Below are positions 1 to 5,192 of a stretch of 5,238 nucleotides of DNA, piece by piece; positions within the stretch are counted from its first letter, which is position 1, and every line of letters starts with the position of its first letter. The position numbers were made by a program, and so were the translations under genes. Source of the DNA: Faecalibacterium prausnitzii (GTDB lineage: Bacteria; Bacillota; Clostridia; Oscillospirales; Ruminococcaceae); assembly GCA_002313795.1 (NCBI GenBank), contig DCCL01000208.1, positions 1-5,238 of the forward strand, given 5' to 3'. Below the pieces are notes generated by a model. That model was not told the DNA's origin and made no database searches. It saw nothing but the letters and a program-made list of their open reading frames with translations.

Positions 1-383
<383 letters not shown>

Positions 384-455
384 TTAAGTACCTTTTGCGC
401 GGGGCAATCGTCTTGGCCGGAGCCGGAGAACTCCCTGAAGACACATTGCTCTTCT

Positions 456-470
456 GGCAGCAGCTCTGCC
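456..470 (-). other. Small hairpin in the middle repeat unit
   Basis: GGCAG (456-460) pairs perfectly with CTGCC (466-470) across a 5-nt loop. It occupies the same place in its unit as the hairpin at 515-528, but with a different stem sequence. Confidence 0.5.
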
Positions 471-514
471 TTGACCGGAGCCGGAGAACTCCCTGAAAGC
501 TTGCTGCTTATCCA

Positions 515-528
515 AGGGCAATAGCCCT
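515..528 (-). other. Small hairpin in the promoter-proximal repeat unit
   Basis: AGGGC (515-519) pairs perfectly with GCCCT (524-528) around a 4-nt loop. There is no U-run after it on either strand, so it is not a classic terminator. Confidence 0.5.
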
Positions 529-572
529 GCCCGGGGCCGGAGAACCCCATAAGGCACTATTGCTCGTATACT

Positions 573-601
573 ATAATAGCAAATTCCGCCCCCAAAGGCA
601 A
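573..601 (-). promoter_or_regulatory. Candidate sigma-A promoter of nifJ
   Basis: On the minus strand, -35 TTGCCT (596-601, 4 of 6 matches) and -10 TATTAT (573-578, 5 of 6) are separated by exactly 17 bp. Transcription would start near 566, giving a leader of about 205 nt that carries all three repeat units. An overlapping TATAGT is a second possible -10. No other good minus-strand promoter was seen between here and the start codon. Confidence 0.6.
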
Positions 602-626
602 CGGAAACCCACTGGCAAAACACAAC

Positions 627-643
627 AAAAATTCAGAATTTTT
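627..643. repeat. AT-rich palindrome upstream of nifJ promoter
   Basis: The arms AAAAATTC (627-634) and GAATTTTT (636-643) are perfect reverse complements around A635. It sits about 26 bp upstream of the nifJ -35 box, so it could be an upstream regulator site, a curved UP-like element, or chance in AT-rich DNA. Confidence 0.35.
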
Positions 644-743
644 TTTAGTGCTTTTTTACAGATGTGTTTCTCGCTGCATCCATGAGCCCTTTGTGAGGCA
701 AAATCCAGCATTGATGAGGGTTTTTCTTACAAAATTCTAAATT

Positions 744-778
744 TATAATTGACATTTATACAGATTCTGCCGTAAACT
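744..778 (+). promoter_or_regulatory. Candidate promoter of the Nudix-pseudouridine synthase-GntR operon
   Basis: A consensus -35 TTGACA lies at 749-754, followed after 18 bp by TAAACT (773-778, 4 of 6 matches to a -10). Transcription would start near 785, about 45 nt before the ATG. A perfect TATAAT at 744-749 overlaps this -35 and could instead be a -10, but no good -35 lies 16-18 bp before it. One of the two is probably used; the sequence does not decide which. Confidence 0.45.
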
Positions 779-792
779 TGTTCCATAGCATA

Positions 793-807
793 TGCGCCCC
801 CGGCGCA
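793..807 (+). other. GC-rich hairpin just before the Nudix ribosome binding site
   Basis: TGCGCC (793-798) pairs perfectly with GGCGCA (802-807) across a 3-nt CCC loop. It ends only a few bases before AAAGGA (811-816), so it may affect access of the ribosome or protect the 5' end of the message. Confidence 0.4.
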
Positions 808-829
808 GGGAAAGGACAGGCACAAAACC

Positions 830-1381
830 ATGGATTCTGCACATTTTGAAAAGAAGCTTACGAGCGAAGTGCTCTTTGAGGGCCGGGTCATCACTCTGAC
901 CAAGGATACCGCCCTGTTGGAAAATGGTCAGACCGCCGAGCGGGAGGTCGTGCATCACCATGGCGGTGCCTGCATCGTACCCTATTTTGAGGACGGCACC
1001 ATCTGCATGGTGCGGCAGTTCCGCTACGCCATGCAGCAGGAGCTGTGGGAAGTGCCCGCCGGAAAGCTGGAAAAGGGCGAAGACCCCTTTGAGGCTGCAA
1101 AGCGGGAGCTGGGGGAGGAGTGCGGCCTGACTGCCGACCATTATACCTCTCTGGGCCAGTTCTATCCTACCGTGGGCTATGATACCGAGATCATCTATAT
1201 GTGGGTGGCTACCGGCCTGCACAAGACCCAGATGCATCTGGACGACGACGAGTTCCTGACCCCCGACCGCGTCCCTCTGGCAAAAGCCTATGAGATGGTC
1301 ATGAGCGGCGAGATCCGGGACGGAAAGACCATCGCAGGCGTGCTCAAGCTCAAGGCGCTGGTGGACGAGGGCAAACTGTGA
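830..1381 (+). CDS. nudF: Nudix hydrolase, ADP-ribose pyrophosphatase type
   Basis: A protein of 183 residues that probably hydrolyses ADP-ribose to AMP and ribose 5-phosphate in the cytoplasm, recycling a reactive by-product of NAD turnover. It has a perfect Nudix box at residues 78-100: Gly78, then Glu84, then the RELGEECGL segment (92-100), fitting GX5EX7REUXEEXGU; Glu93, Glu96 and Glu97 would bind the metal. VRQFRY (61-66) followed by ELWEVPAGK (71-79) is the usual ADP-ribose pyrophosphatase approach to the box, and a proline at 113 lies in the position expected downstream, although the common SPG is TVG here. Length is normal. The ATG at 830 follows AAAGGACAGG (811-820), a moderate Shine-Dalgarno site. 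It is first of three tightly linked genes; its TGA overlaps the next start. Substrate is inferred from subfamily features, and other nucleoside diphosphate sugars are possible. Confidence 0.93.
   Translation: MDSAHFEKKLTSEVLFEGRVITLTKDTALLENGQTAEREVVHHHGGACIVPYFEDGTICMVRQFRYAMQQELWEVPAGKLEKGEDPFEAAKRELGEECGLTADHYTSLGQFYPTVGYDTEIIYMWVATGLHKTQMHLDDDEFLTPDRVPLAKAYEMVMSGEIRDGKTIAGVLKLKALVDEGKL
1367..1371 (+). promoter_or_regulatory. Ribosome binding site deciding a GTG start
   Basis: GAGGG inside the end of the Nudix gene lies 6 nt before GTG at 1378. There is no ATG nearby in that frame, and the protein begins at this GTG as RluA-family enzymes lacking S4 do, so GTG is the likely start. Confidence 0.75.
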
Positions 1382-2088
1382 TACTCTACGAAGATGCTGC
1401 CCTCGTGGTGCTGGATAAGGTCGCCGGTCTTTCCAGCGAAGAGGGCGTGCCCGCCGTGCTGCGGGAGCTCTGGAAGAAGCCGGACGCCTATGTGGGGGTC
1501 ATCCACCGTCTGGACACTGGTGTGTCCGGCCTGATGGTCTATGCCAAAACACCCCGGGCCGCCGCGTCCCTCAGTCGGCAGGTGACGGAAAGCCAGCAGG
1601 TCTACGCCGAGCAGGACGGCAGGGCAGGGCTTGCCTCCGGCACACCGGACGCACCGCCCTTTGTCAAGCAGTACCGGGCCGTCATTGCAGGCGGGCCGGA
1701 CGAAGCACTGCCCGCCGGGGGCATCCTGCGGGACTATTTGTTCAAGGACAGCCGGAAAGGCCGGGTCTTCCCGGTGAGCCGCCCCCGGAAGGGCGTGAAA
1801 GAGGCCGTGCTGGAGTATCGCATCTCCGCCACAGCCCCCGACGGCAGTGCCAGCCTTGCGGATATCACCCTTCACACAGGCCGCACCCATCAGATCCGGG
1901 TGCAGTTTGCCTCCCGCCGCCATCCGCTCTGGGGTGATGGAAAGTATGGCAGCAGGGTCAAGGGGGATATCGCCCTGCAGAGTGCCCGGCTCCGTTTCCT
2001 CCACCCCGATACCGGCAAAGTCATGGATTTTCAGCTCCCGGTGCCCGACAGATGGCCTGTCTGGGCCGGCAGCCGCAAACAGGAATAA
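1378..2088 (+). CDS. RluA/RluD-family RNA pseudouridine synthase without S4 domain
   Basis: A protein of 236 residues, from a GTG start overlapping the Nudix stop by 4 bp (GTGA). It should isomerise uridine to pseudouridine in rRNA or tRNA. Visible family motifs are VVLDKVAGL (10-18), the catalytic HRLDTGVSGLMVYAKT (43-58) with Asp46 as nucleophile, KQYRAV (97-102), KGVKEAVLEY near the middle, and the GRTHQIRVQF motif (168-177) followed by HPLWGDGKYG. There is no N-terminal S4 RNA-binding domain, so it is shorter than RluD and resembles RluA or TruC in size. About 20 extra residues (75-94, Gly/Ala/Pro-rich) separate the catalytic part from KQYRAV; this loop is unusual. The exact RNA target cannot be told from sequence. 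It is the middle gene of the operon, 6 bp before the regulator. Confidence 0.93.
   Translation: MILYEDAALVVLDKVAGLSSEEGVPAVLRELWKKPDAYVGVIHRLDTGVSGLMVYAKTPRAAASLSRQVTESQQVYAEQDGRAGLASGTPDAPPFVKQYRAVIAGGPDEALPAGGILRDYLFKDSRKGRVFPVSRPRKGVKEAVLEYRISATAPDGSASLADITLHTGRTHQIRVQFASRRHPLWGDGKYGSRVKGDIALQSARLRFLHPDTGKVMDFQLPVPDRWPVWAGSRKQE
2081..2085 (+). promoter_or_regulatory. Ribosome binding site of the GntR gene
   Basis: AGGAA, overlapping the last codons of the pseudouridine synthase gene, lies 9 nt before ATG at 2095. Its placement implies translation of the third gene from the same message. Confidence 0.6.
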
Positions 2089-2094
2089 CGAATC

Positions 2095-2766
2095 ATGGAA
2101 CAACAATACAAAAACGACTCCGAGATATACGCTGTACTGGAACGGGAGATCATCGACCTGACGCTGCGGCCGGGCTGCTCCCTAAGCGAGAACCCGCTCT
2201 GCACCCGCTTCGGCGCGCCCCGGTCCCTCATCCGGGTGGTGTTGCAGCGGCTGCAGGAGAACGGGCTGGTGAAAATCGTGCCCTATAAGGGCACCACCGT
2301 CACCCGGCTGAACCGGGACATCGTGGACGAGCTCATCTATGAGCGCATTGCGGTGGAGGCCCGGGTGCTGCGGGATTTTGCGCCCCACTGCACCCCCGAG
2401 CACCGGGCCCTCATCCGGCAGCGGGCCGCCGCCTACGACGAGCTGGCAAAGGCCGAACCGCAGGATTTCAACAGACTTTACGAGGCCGATACCCTGCTCC
2501 ACGAGACTTGGTTCTCTGCCATGGGCAAGATGTACCTCTGGCGCACCTTACAGAACGCTCACGCCGACTACAGCCGCTTCCGGATGCTGGACACCATGAC
2601 CACTGCAGGTCTGGCAGAAGTGGTAGCCGACCATCACAACCTCATCGACGCCATCGAGCGGTGTGACCTGGCGGCCTTTGAGCCACTGGTGGAGCGGCAC
2701 CTCTACGGCGGCATCCGGCGGCTGGGCAATAAGCTCACCGAGGAGTACGCGGATTATTTTGAATGA
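2095..2766 (+). CDS. GntR-family transcription regulator, FadR/FCD type
   Basis: A cytoplasmic DNA-binding protein of 223 residues. Residues about 10-72 form the GntR winged helix: LRPGCSLSE (24-32), a recognition-helix segment around RFGAPRSLIRVVLQRLQENGLV (in two parts, 38-47 and 48-59), and the wing PYKGTTVTRL (63-72). The rest is an all-helical FCD effector domain; Asp132, His136, His181 and His202 sit in the pattern of the metal- and ligand-binding residues of that fold (ADTLLHETWF, ADHHNLIDAIE and ERHLYGG). Such proteins normally bind a small carboxylic acid or sugar acid and repress genes nearby. The gene starts 6 bp after the pseudouridine synthase stop, so it is the last member of the operon, but its targets are not evident: neither partner is a classic GntR-controlled catabolic gene. 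Divergently transcribed nifJ is too far away to claim. Confidence 0.93.
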   Translation: MEQQYKNDSEIYAVLEREIIDLTLRPGCSLSENPLCTRFGAPRSLIRVVLQRLQENGLVKIVPYKGTTVTRLNRDIVDELIYERIAVEARVLRDFAPHCTPEHRALIRQRAAAYDELAKAEPQDFNRLYEADTLLHETWFSAMGKMYLWRTLQNAHADYSRFRMLDTMTTAGLAEVVADHHNLIDAIERCDLAAFEPLVERHLYGGIRRLGNKLTEEYADYFE

Positions 2767-2767
2767 T

Positions 2768-2783
2768 TGTTCCATGTGGAACG
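2768..2783. other. ParB parS-like palindrome
   Basis: The 16-mer TGTTCCATGTGGAACG is a near-palindrome with 5-bp arms GTTCC and GGAAC. It differs at two positions from TGTTCCACGTGGAACA, a form of the widely conserved bacterial parS centromere site. It begins one base after the GntR stop codon and lies in the convergent gap, where a protein-binding site would not disturb a gene. One mismatch is in the central CG, which usually matters for ParB, so this may be a weak site or coincidence. Confidence 0.3.
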
Positions 2784-2834
2784 AAAAAAGGACTGCCGCA
2801 AAGCACGACATTTGTGTTTTGCAGCAGCCCTTTT
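2784..2834. terminator. Bidirectional intrinsic terminator between convergent genes
   Basis: A 19-bp arm at 2788-2806 pairs with 2814-2832 across a 7-nt loop. Read on the plus strand it has two mismatches and one G-U pair and is followed by TTTT, serving the GntR operon. Read on the minus strand it has two G-U pairs and one mismatch and is followed by a run of six U (2784-2789), so it is stronger for the Rpn gene. The flanking A and T runs extend the stem by two pairs. Confidence 0.85.
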
Positions 2835-2901
2835 GTTGTGGTTGTGATGCCGGAGCAGGGGTTCCAGTTTGGGGCAGAGAGGATCATGCTCTTCTGCATT
2901 T

Positions 2902-3783
2902 TTAGTTGATGCCAAATTCTTTCATCAACTTGATACGGTACTCCTTATTTTCAGAAGCCCTCTTTGCATCTTCGATACGGTTCTGATCAAACAGCTTTTT
3001 CATCAAAAGAGCCAGAGTATCTTCGCCCTCCGCCTTGCCCTTTGCTATGCCTTTCTCAATGCCGCGGTTTTCCACCTTATCAAGCACGTCACACATATTG
3101 CGTGGGCCTCCTTTCTGGCCATCGATATCGGTATTATATGCTTCTTCAAACCGGCTATCATTCGTCATGATGCTCAGCAGCTGAAGTGTTTCCTGTACAT
3201 GGGTCAATTCCTGCGAGCTGGGGATGTAATCGCCGTTTTCCCGTTTCTGCACGAAGTAGTCTGCAACGACTTTGAAATCACTCCGGAAAAGTTCTACCTG
3301 CTCATGGGTCAGGTAGGCGATCTGAAACAGGTTGATCTTGTAGTCATTGACGTAGGGTTCAAATTCTTTGGGGATGTTCAGCCGCTCTTTCAGGGAGAGC
3401 GGGCCATGCCACGGTTTATTATGTCCGAAGTAGAGCACCAATGTCACAACGGGATAGAGATTTTCATTTTCTCCGAGAAGCTGTGCCCGGTATTCGGCAC
3501 CGTCGTAGCCCATCACACGGAGCGGCATATTGGGGTCTGAAGCGGTCTGATTCTCAAAGCCGATACAAGCCACACGGATATTTCCGTTTTTCCAGCGCTT
3601 GGCAACATCCCGTTCAATTTCATACAGTCTGCCGTCTGCTTTATAGTAGGAGCGGAGAGCCTGGTCTTCCAGCTCATCCGGGGACAGGACCGGTCTTCCC
3701 TGAAACAGGAGCACATTCACGATGTCCGAGAAGACATCATTATAGGATTCCAGTATCTTTTCGGTCGCATCCTTCTGCGCCAT
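2902..3783 (-). CDS. Rpn-family recombination-promoting nuclease / putative transposase (PD-(D/E)XK)
   Basis: A protein of 293 residues of the Rpn/YhgA-like group, which has a PD-(D/E)XK nuclease fold; E. coli RpnA cuts DNA and promotes RecA-independent recombination. The N-terminal part contains DVFSDIVNVLLF (16-27), YEIERDVAKRW (54-64) and IRVACIGFENQT (69-80); Asp59 with Glu77-x-Gln79 is the likely catalytic pattern, judged by eye. MPLRVMGYDGAEYRAQL (86-102) and NDYKINLFQIAYL follow. The C terminus has the Gly/Lys-rich spacer RGIEKGIAKGKAEGE and a charged helical tail ending in EFGIN, as is common in this family. The start at 3783 is preferred over an in-frame ATG at 3855: it has a very good ribosome binding site, and a TATAAT at 3808-3813 lies between the two. 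No terminal inverted repeats or target duplication were found, so it is not shown to be mobile. Confidence 0.85.
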   Translation of the reverse strand: MAQKDATEKILESYNDVFSDIVNVLLFQGRPVLSPDELEDQALRSYYKADGRLYEIERDVAKRWKNGNIRVACIGFENQTASDPNMPLRVMGYDGAEYRAQLLGENENLYPVVTLVLYFGHNKPWHGPLSLKERLNIPKEFEPYVNDYKINLFQIAYLTHEQVELFRSDFKVVADYFVQKRENGDYIPSSQELTHVQETLQLLSIMTNDSRFEEAYNTDIDGQKGGPRNMCDVLDKVENRGIEKGIAKGKAEGEDTLALLMKKLFDQNRIEDAKRASENKEYRIKLMKEFGIN

Positions 3784-3790
3784 GCCGTCA

Positions 3791-3798
3791 CCTTCCTT
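3791..3798 (-). promoter_or_regulatory. Ribosome binding site deciding the Rpn start
   Basis: On the minus strand AAGGAAGG, continuing into TGA, stands 7 nt before the ATG at 3783. It is a strong Shine-Dalgarno match, whereas nothing comparable precedes the upstream ATG at 3855. Confidence 0.85.
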
Positions 3799-3807
3799 CG
3801 TTTCACC

Positions 3808-3836
3808 ATTATAGTAACATACAGATGTGAAATTTA
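3808..3836 (-). promoter_or_regulatory. Candidate promoter of the Rpn gene
   Basis: A consensus -10 TATAAT (3808-3813, minus strand) is preceded at 17 bp by TAAATT (3831-3836), a poor -35; TTGTAA (3834-3839) is a better hexamer but 20 bp away. Transcription would start near 3801, giving a very short leader. Confidence 0.5.
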
Positions 3837-3846
3837 CAAGCAATAC

Positions 3847-3889
3847 AGCAAGCACCGCCGCACAGACAGACTGTGCGGCGGCGCTTGCT
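3847..3889 (-). terminator. Strong GC-rich hairpin after the lipoprotein gene
   Basis: An 18-bp arm at 3848-3865 pairs with 3871-3888 around a 5-nt loop, extended by A3847-T3889. On the minus strand the stem is complete with one G-U pair; on the plus strand that pair is an A-C mismatch. It lies 31 bp beyond the lipoprotein stop codon, the position of a terminator, but the U-run after it on the minus strand is poor. The plus-strand side is T-rich (TATTTTAATTTT), yet no plus-strand gene needs it. Termination may be partial. Confidence 0.65.
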
Positions 3890-3920
3890 ATTTTAATTTT
3901 AGATTTCCTATGATGTCGAT

Positions 3921-5018
3921 TTACCAGACGACTGCACGTTTGGCATTTTTAGCATCCGCTTTGAAGGTGCGGGCCATATCCATATTTTCAGTATTACTTG
4001 TATCTACATATATATAATTGCTGAGAACATTGTCAAAATCCATCAGTCCTGCGTCTGCCTCAAACTTCAGTGTTGCAAACTTCAGATAGCTTCTTGCAAC
4101 TATCTGACCATTTATCATTTTCTGGAGGTCTGCATACGCAGGGACTTGATCTCCGCCCCTATATGCATAAGTATATACAAGCTTTCTTCCGTCGCCGTAA
4201 TCGATGGTCTGGCTTTCAATATAATATACTCCACGGTTTTCCCAGCTGAACTCCACACCTTCCACTGGCTGTAACGATTCTACTAATTCATTGCGCTGAT
4301 TGTCGCTTTCTATTGCATCGTCTAACTCAACTTCGCTATAAATGCCCTTTTTATTCACTGCTGCTAAATCCGGGTCATTCATAGTCATTGCCGTCCACGC
4401 CTGCGGATTGACCAAGCTATTATTTACCAGACTGATTACACCCGTAATGCTCCTGTTTCCAAACTCTTCTCCAAGTTGAGGGCTATTTATCTCAACATAC
4501 GAACGGATTCCATTTGTTGAGAGTACGATTTGACCATCTGTATCTGCTTCGCCGATGTTCGAGTCCGTCATTTGCACATCAATGGTATACTTGTTTGCTC
4601 TGGAAAGATTCTTGAGGAATGTTACCGTCCGGCTTTTTGCATAAGCAACCGTCTGTCCCTTAGCCGGTTCTGTGGGGTCGGTAGGCGTGCTGGAAGCACT
4701 GGAAGAGCTGCTGCTATCAGAACTGGACGAACTGCTCGATTCGGACGAACTGCTGGCGCTCGAAGAAGAACTACCAGACGGTTTGCTCGAACTCGAAGAA
4801 GAGCTGCTGGACGGTTTACTGGAACTCGAAGAGCCGCCGCCTGCACCGCTGCCGGAAGTGCTGTCAGAAGACGCGCTGGAACTGCTGCTTGAAGAAGTGG
4901 AGCTGCTGGAGCCATTGTTCCCGCCGCCGCCACCACCGCCGCCGCTGCAGGCGGTGAGCATGGAGACCGACACTGCTGCGGCAAGCACAACAGCCATGAC
5001 CTTATCGGATAATCTCAT
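3921..5018 (-). CDS. Secreted lipoprotein with Ser-rich linker and unknown mature domain
   Basis: A protein of 365 residues. Residues 1-24 are a lipoprotein signal peptide: MRLSDK, a hydrophobic stretch VMAVVLAAAVSVSM, and the lipobox LTAC with Cys24 as the lipidated residue, anchoring it to the outer face of the membrane. Then come eight glycines (26-33) and a Ser-dominated tether (about 37-110) with KP-containing 11-residue repeats, which should be disordered and span the cell wall. A short PTDPTEPAK hinge (112-120) leads to a domain of about 245 residues with alternating polar and hydrophobic strands (YTIDVQM, GQIVLSTNGIRSYVEI, RGVYYIESQTIDYG, RKLVYTYAYRGGD), looking beta-rich. I do not recognise it; a LolA/LppX-like lipid- or ligand-binding fold is only a guess. 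The start at 5018 is chosen for its ribosome binding site and signal peptide; an in-frame ATG at 5099 would bury the signal peptide. It is monocistronic in this view. Confidence 0.88.
   Translation of the reverse strand: MRLSDKVMAVVLAAAVSVSMLTACSGGGGGGGGNNGSSSSTSSSSSSSASSDSTSGSGAGGGSSSSSKPSSSSSSSSSKPSGSSSSSASSSSESSSSSSSDSSSSSSASSTPTDPTEPAKGQTVAYAKSRTVTFLKNLSRANKYTIDVQMTDSNIGEADTDGQIVLSTNGIRSYVEINSPQLGEEFGNRSITGVISLVNNSLVNPQAWTAMTMNDPDLAAVNKKGIYSEVELDDAIESDNQRNELVESLQPVEGVEFSWENRGVYYIESQTIDYGDGRKLVYTYAYRGGDQVPAYADLQKMINGQIVARSYLKFATLKFEADAGLMDFDNVLSNYIYVDTSNTENMDMARTFKADAKNAKRAVVW
4777..4842 (-). repeat. In-frame 33-bp tandem repeat in the Ser-rich linker
   Basis: Two units, 4777-4809 and 4810-4842, start with GACGGTTT and keep close similarity for about 24 bp. 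Each encodes 11 residues of the type KP followed by serines (Lys68 and Lys79 of the lipoprotein are 11 apart). Such repeats let the linker length change by slippage or unequal recombination. Confidence 0.6.
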
Positions 5019-5024
5019 GATAAA

Positions 5025-5032
5025 TTCCTCCC
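5025..5032 (-). promoter_or_regulatory. Ribosome binding site of the lipoprotein gene
   Basis: GGGAGGAA on the minus strand; the GGAGG core (5027-5031) is 8 nt from ATG at 5018. This decides the start in favour of the signal peptide MRLSDK. Confidence 0.9.
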
Positions 5033-5050
5033 ACTTTTCAGAAAGCAGAC

Positions 5051-5068
5051 GGGAAACTTTATTTTCCC
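5051..5068 (-). other. Small inverted repeat in the lipoprotein leader
   Basis: GGGAAA (5051-5056) and TTTCCC (5063-5068) are perfect reverse complements across 6 nt, about 20 bp upstream of the ribosome binding site. It could be a leader hairpin or a weak operator. Confidence 0.3.
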
Positions 5069-5080
5069 ATCCTTTCCAAC

Positions 5081-5106
5081 AGCATACCCCCCATGCCATT
5101 TGTCAA
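5081..5106 (-). promoter_or_regulatory. Possible promoter of the lipoprotein gene
   Basis: A consensus -35 TTGACA (5101-5106, minus strand) is followed by TATGCT (5081-5086, 4 of 6 matches), but the spacer is only 14 bp and contains six G in a row. Either the spacing requires an activator, or the real -10 is different. Inverted and direct repeats just upstream (5116-5154) fit a regulated promoter. Confidence 0.35.
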
Positions 5107-5115
5107 CATCTTTTT

Positions 5116-5144
5116 CCGATTTTGGGATATCGCACAAAAATCGG
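5116..5144. promoter_or_regulatory. Inverted repeat upstream of the lipoprotein -35
   Basis: CCGATTTT (5116-5123) and AAAATCGG (5137-5144) are perfect 8-bp reverse complements separated by 13 bp, about 10 bp upstream of TTGACA. Size and place suit a dimeric regulator's binding site; no regulator is identified. Confidence 0.4.
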
Positions 5145-5154
5145 TCTGATATCA
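5126..5154. repeat. Pair of GATATC direct repeats 22 bp apart
   Basis: GATATCGCA (5126-5134) and GATATCACA (5148-5156) differ by one base and start 22 bp apart, close to two helical turns. The second is part of the palindrome TGATATCA (5147-5154). They overlap the inverted repeat at 5116-5144. Confidence 0.35.
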
Positions 5155-5192
5155 CATCAATTTGACCATGAGAGGATTTTTATTTTACGCTT

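Larger units (their letters stand above)
398..565 (-). repeat. Three diverged tandem repeat units in the nifJ leader
   Basis: Two copies are nearly identical: 412-439 and 470-497 match over 28 bp with a single difference (416 versus 474), and share the 23-bp block at 417-439 and 475-497. A third, degenerate copy is at 531-549. The period is 57-58 bp. On the minus strand each unit begins with AGCAA (near 564, 505 and 450), continues to a GTTCTCCGG core, and ends with a short hairpin-forming segment. Units 1 and 3 in plus-strand order also share GGGCAAT (402-408 and 516-522), placed exactly 15 bp before CCGG in both. No convincing protein is encoded. It could be a structured 5' leader or copies of an interspersed intergenic repeat of this genome. 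Confidence 0.8.

Noticed and set aside
400..550. Short CRISPR array
   Set aside because: Repeats are imperfect, the third copy is degenerate, and the intervening segments are related to each other instead of unique spacers; no cas genes are present.
572..577. Plus-strand TATAAT as a promoter for the Nudix operon
   Set aside because: No acceptable -35 lies 16-18 bp upstream, and it is about 250 bp from the gene; the box is better explained by the minus-strand nifJ promoter overlapping it.
384..623. Minus-strand open frame of 79 codons across the repeats
   Set aside because: Its start lies upstream of the probable nifJ promoter, the product is low-quality Arg-rich sequence, and the frame passes through non-coding repeat units.
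1288..2106. Minus-strand open frame of 272 codons
   Set aside because: It is opposite the pseudouridine synthase, whose catalytic motifs are unmistakable; long antisense frames are common in GC-rich coding DNA.
2869..3540. Plus-strand open frame of 223 codons
   Set aside because: It is the antisense shadow of the Rpn nuclease gene and shows no family features or ribosome binding site.
3784..3855. Upstream in-frame ATG at 3855 as the start of the Rpn protein
   Set aside because: The extra 24 residues are unlike the family, contain the TATAAT promoter box, and lack a ribosome binding site, unlike the ATG at 3783.
5019..5099. Upstream in-frame ATG at 5099 as the lipoprotein start
   Set aside because: It would place 27 residues before a textbook lipoprotein signal peptide and ignore the GGAGG site in front of 5018.
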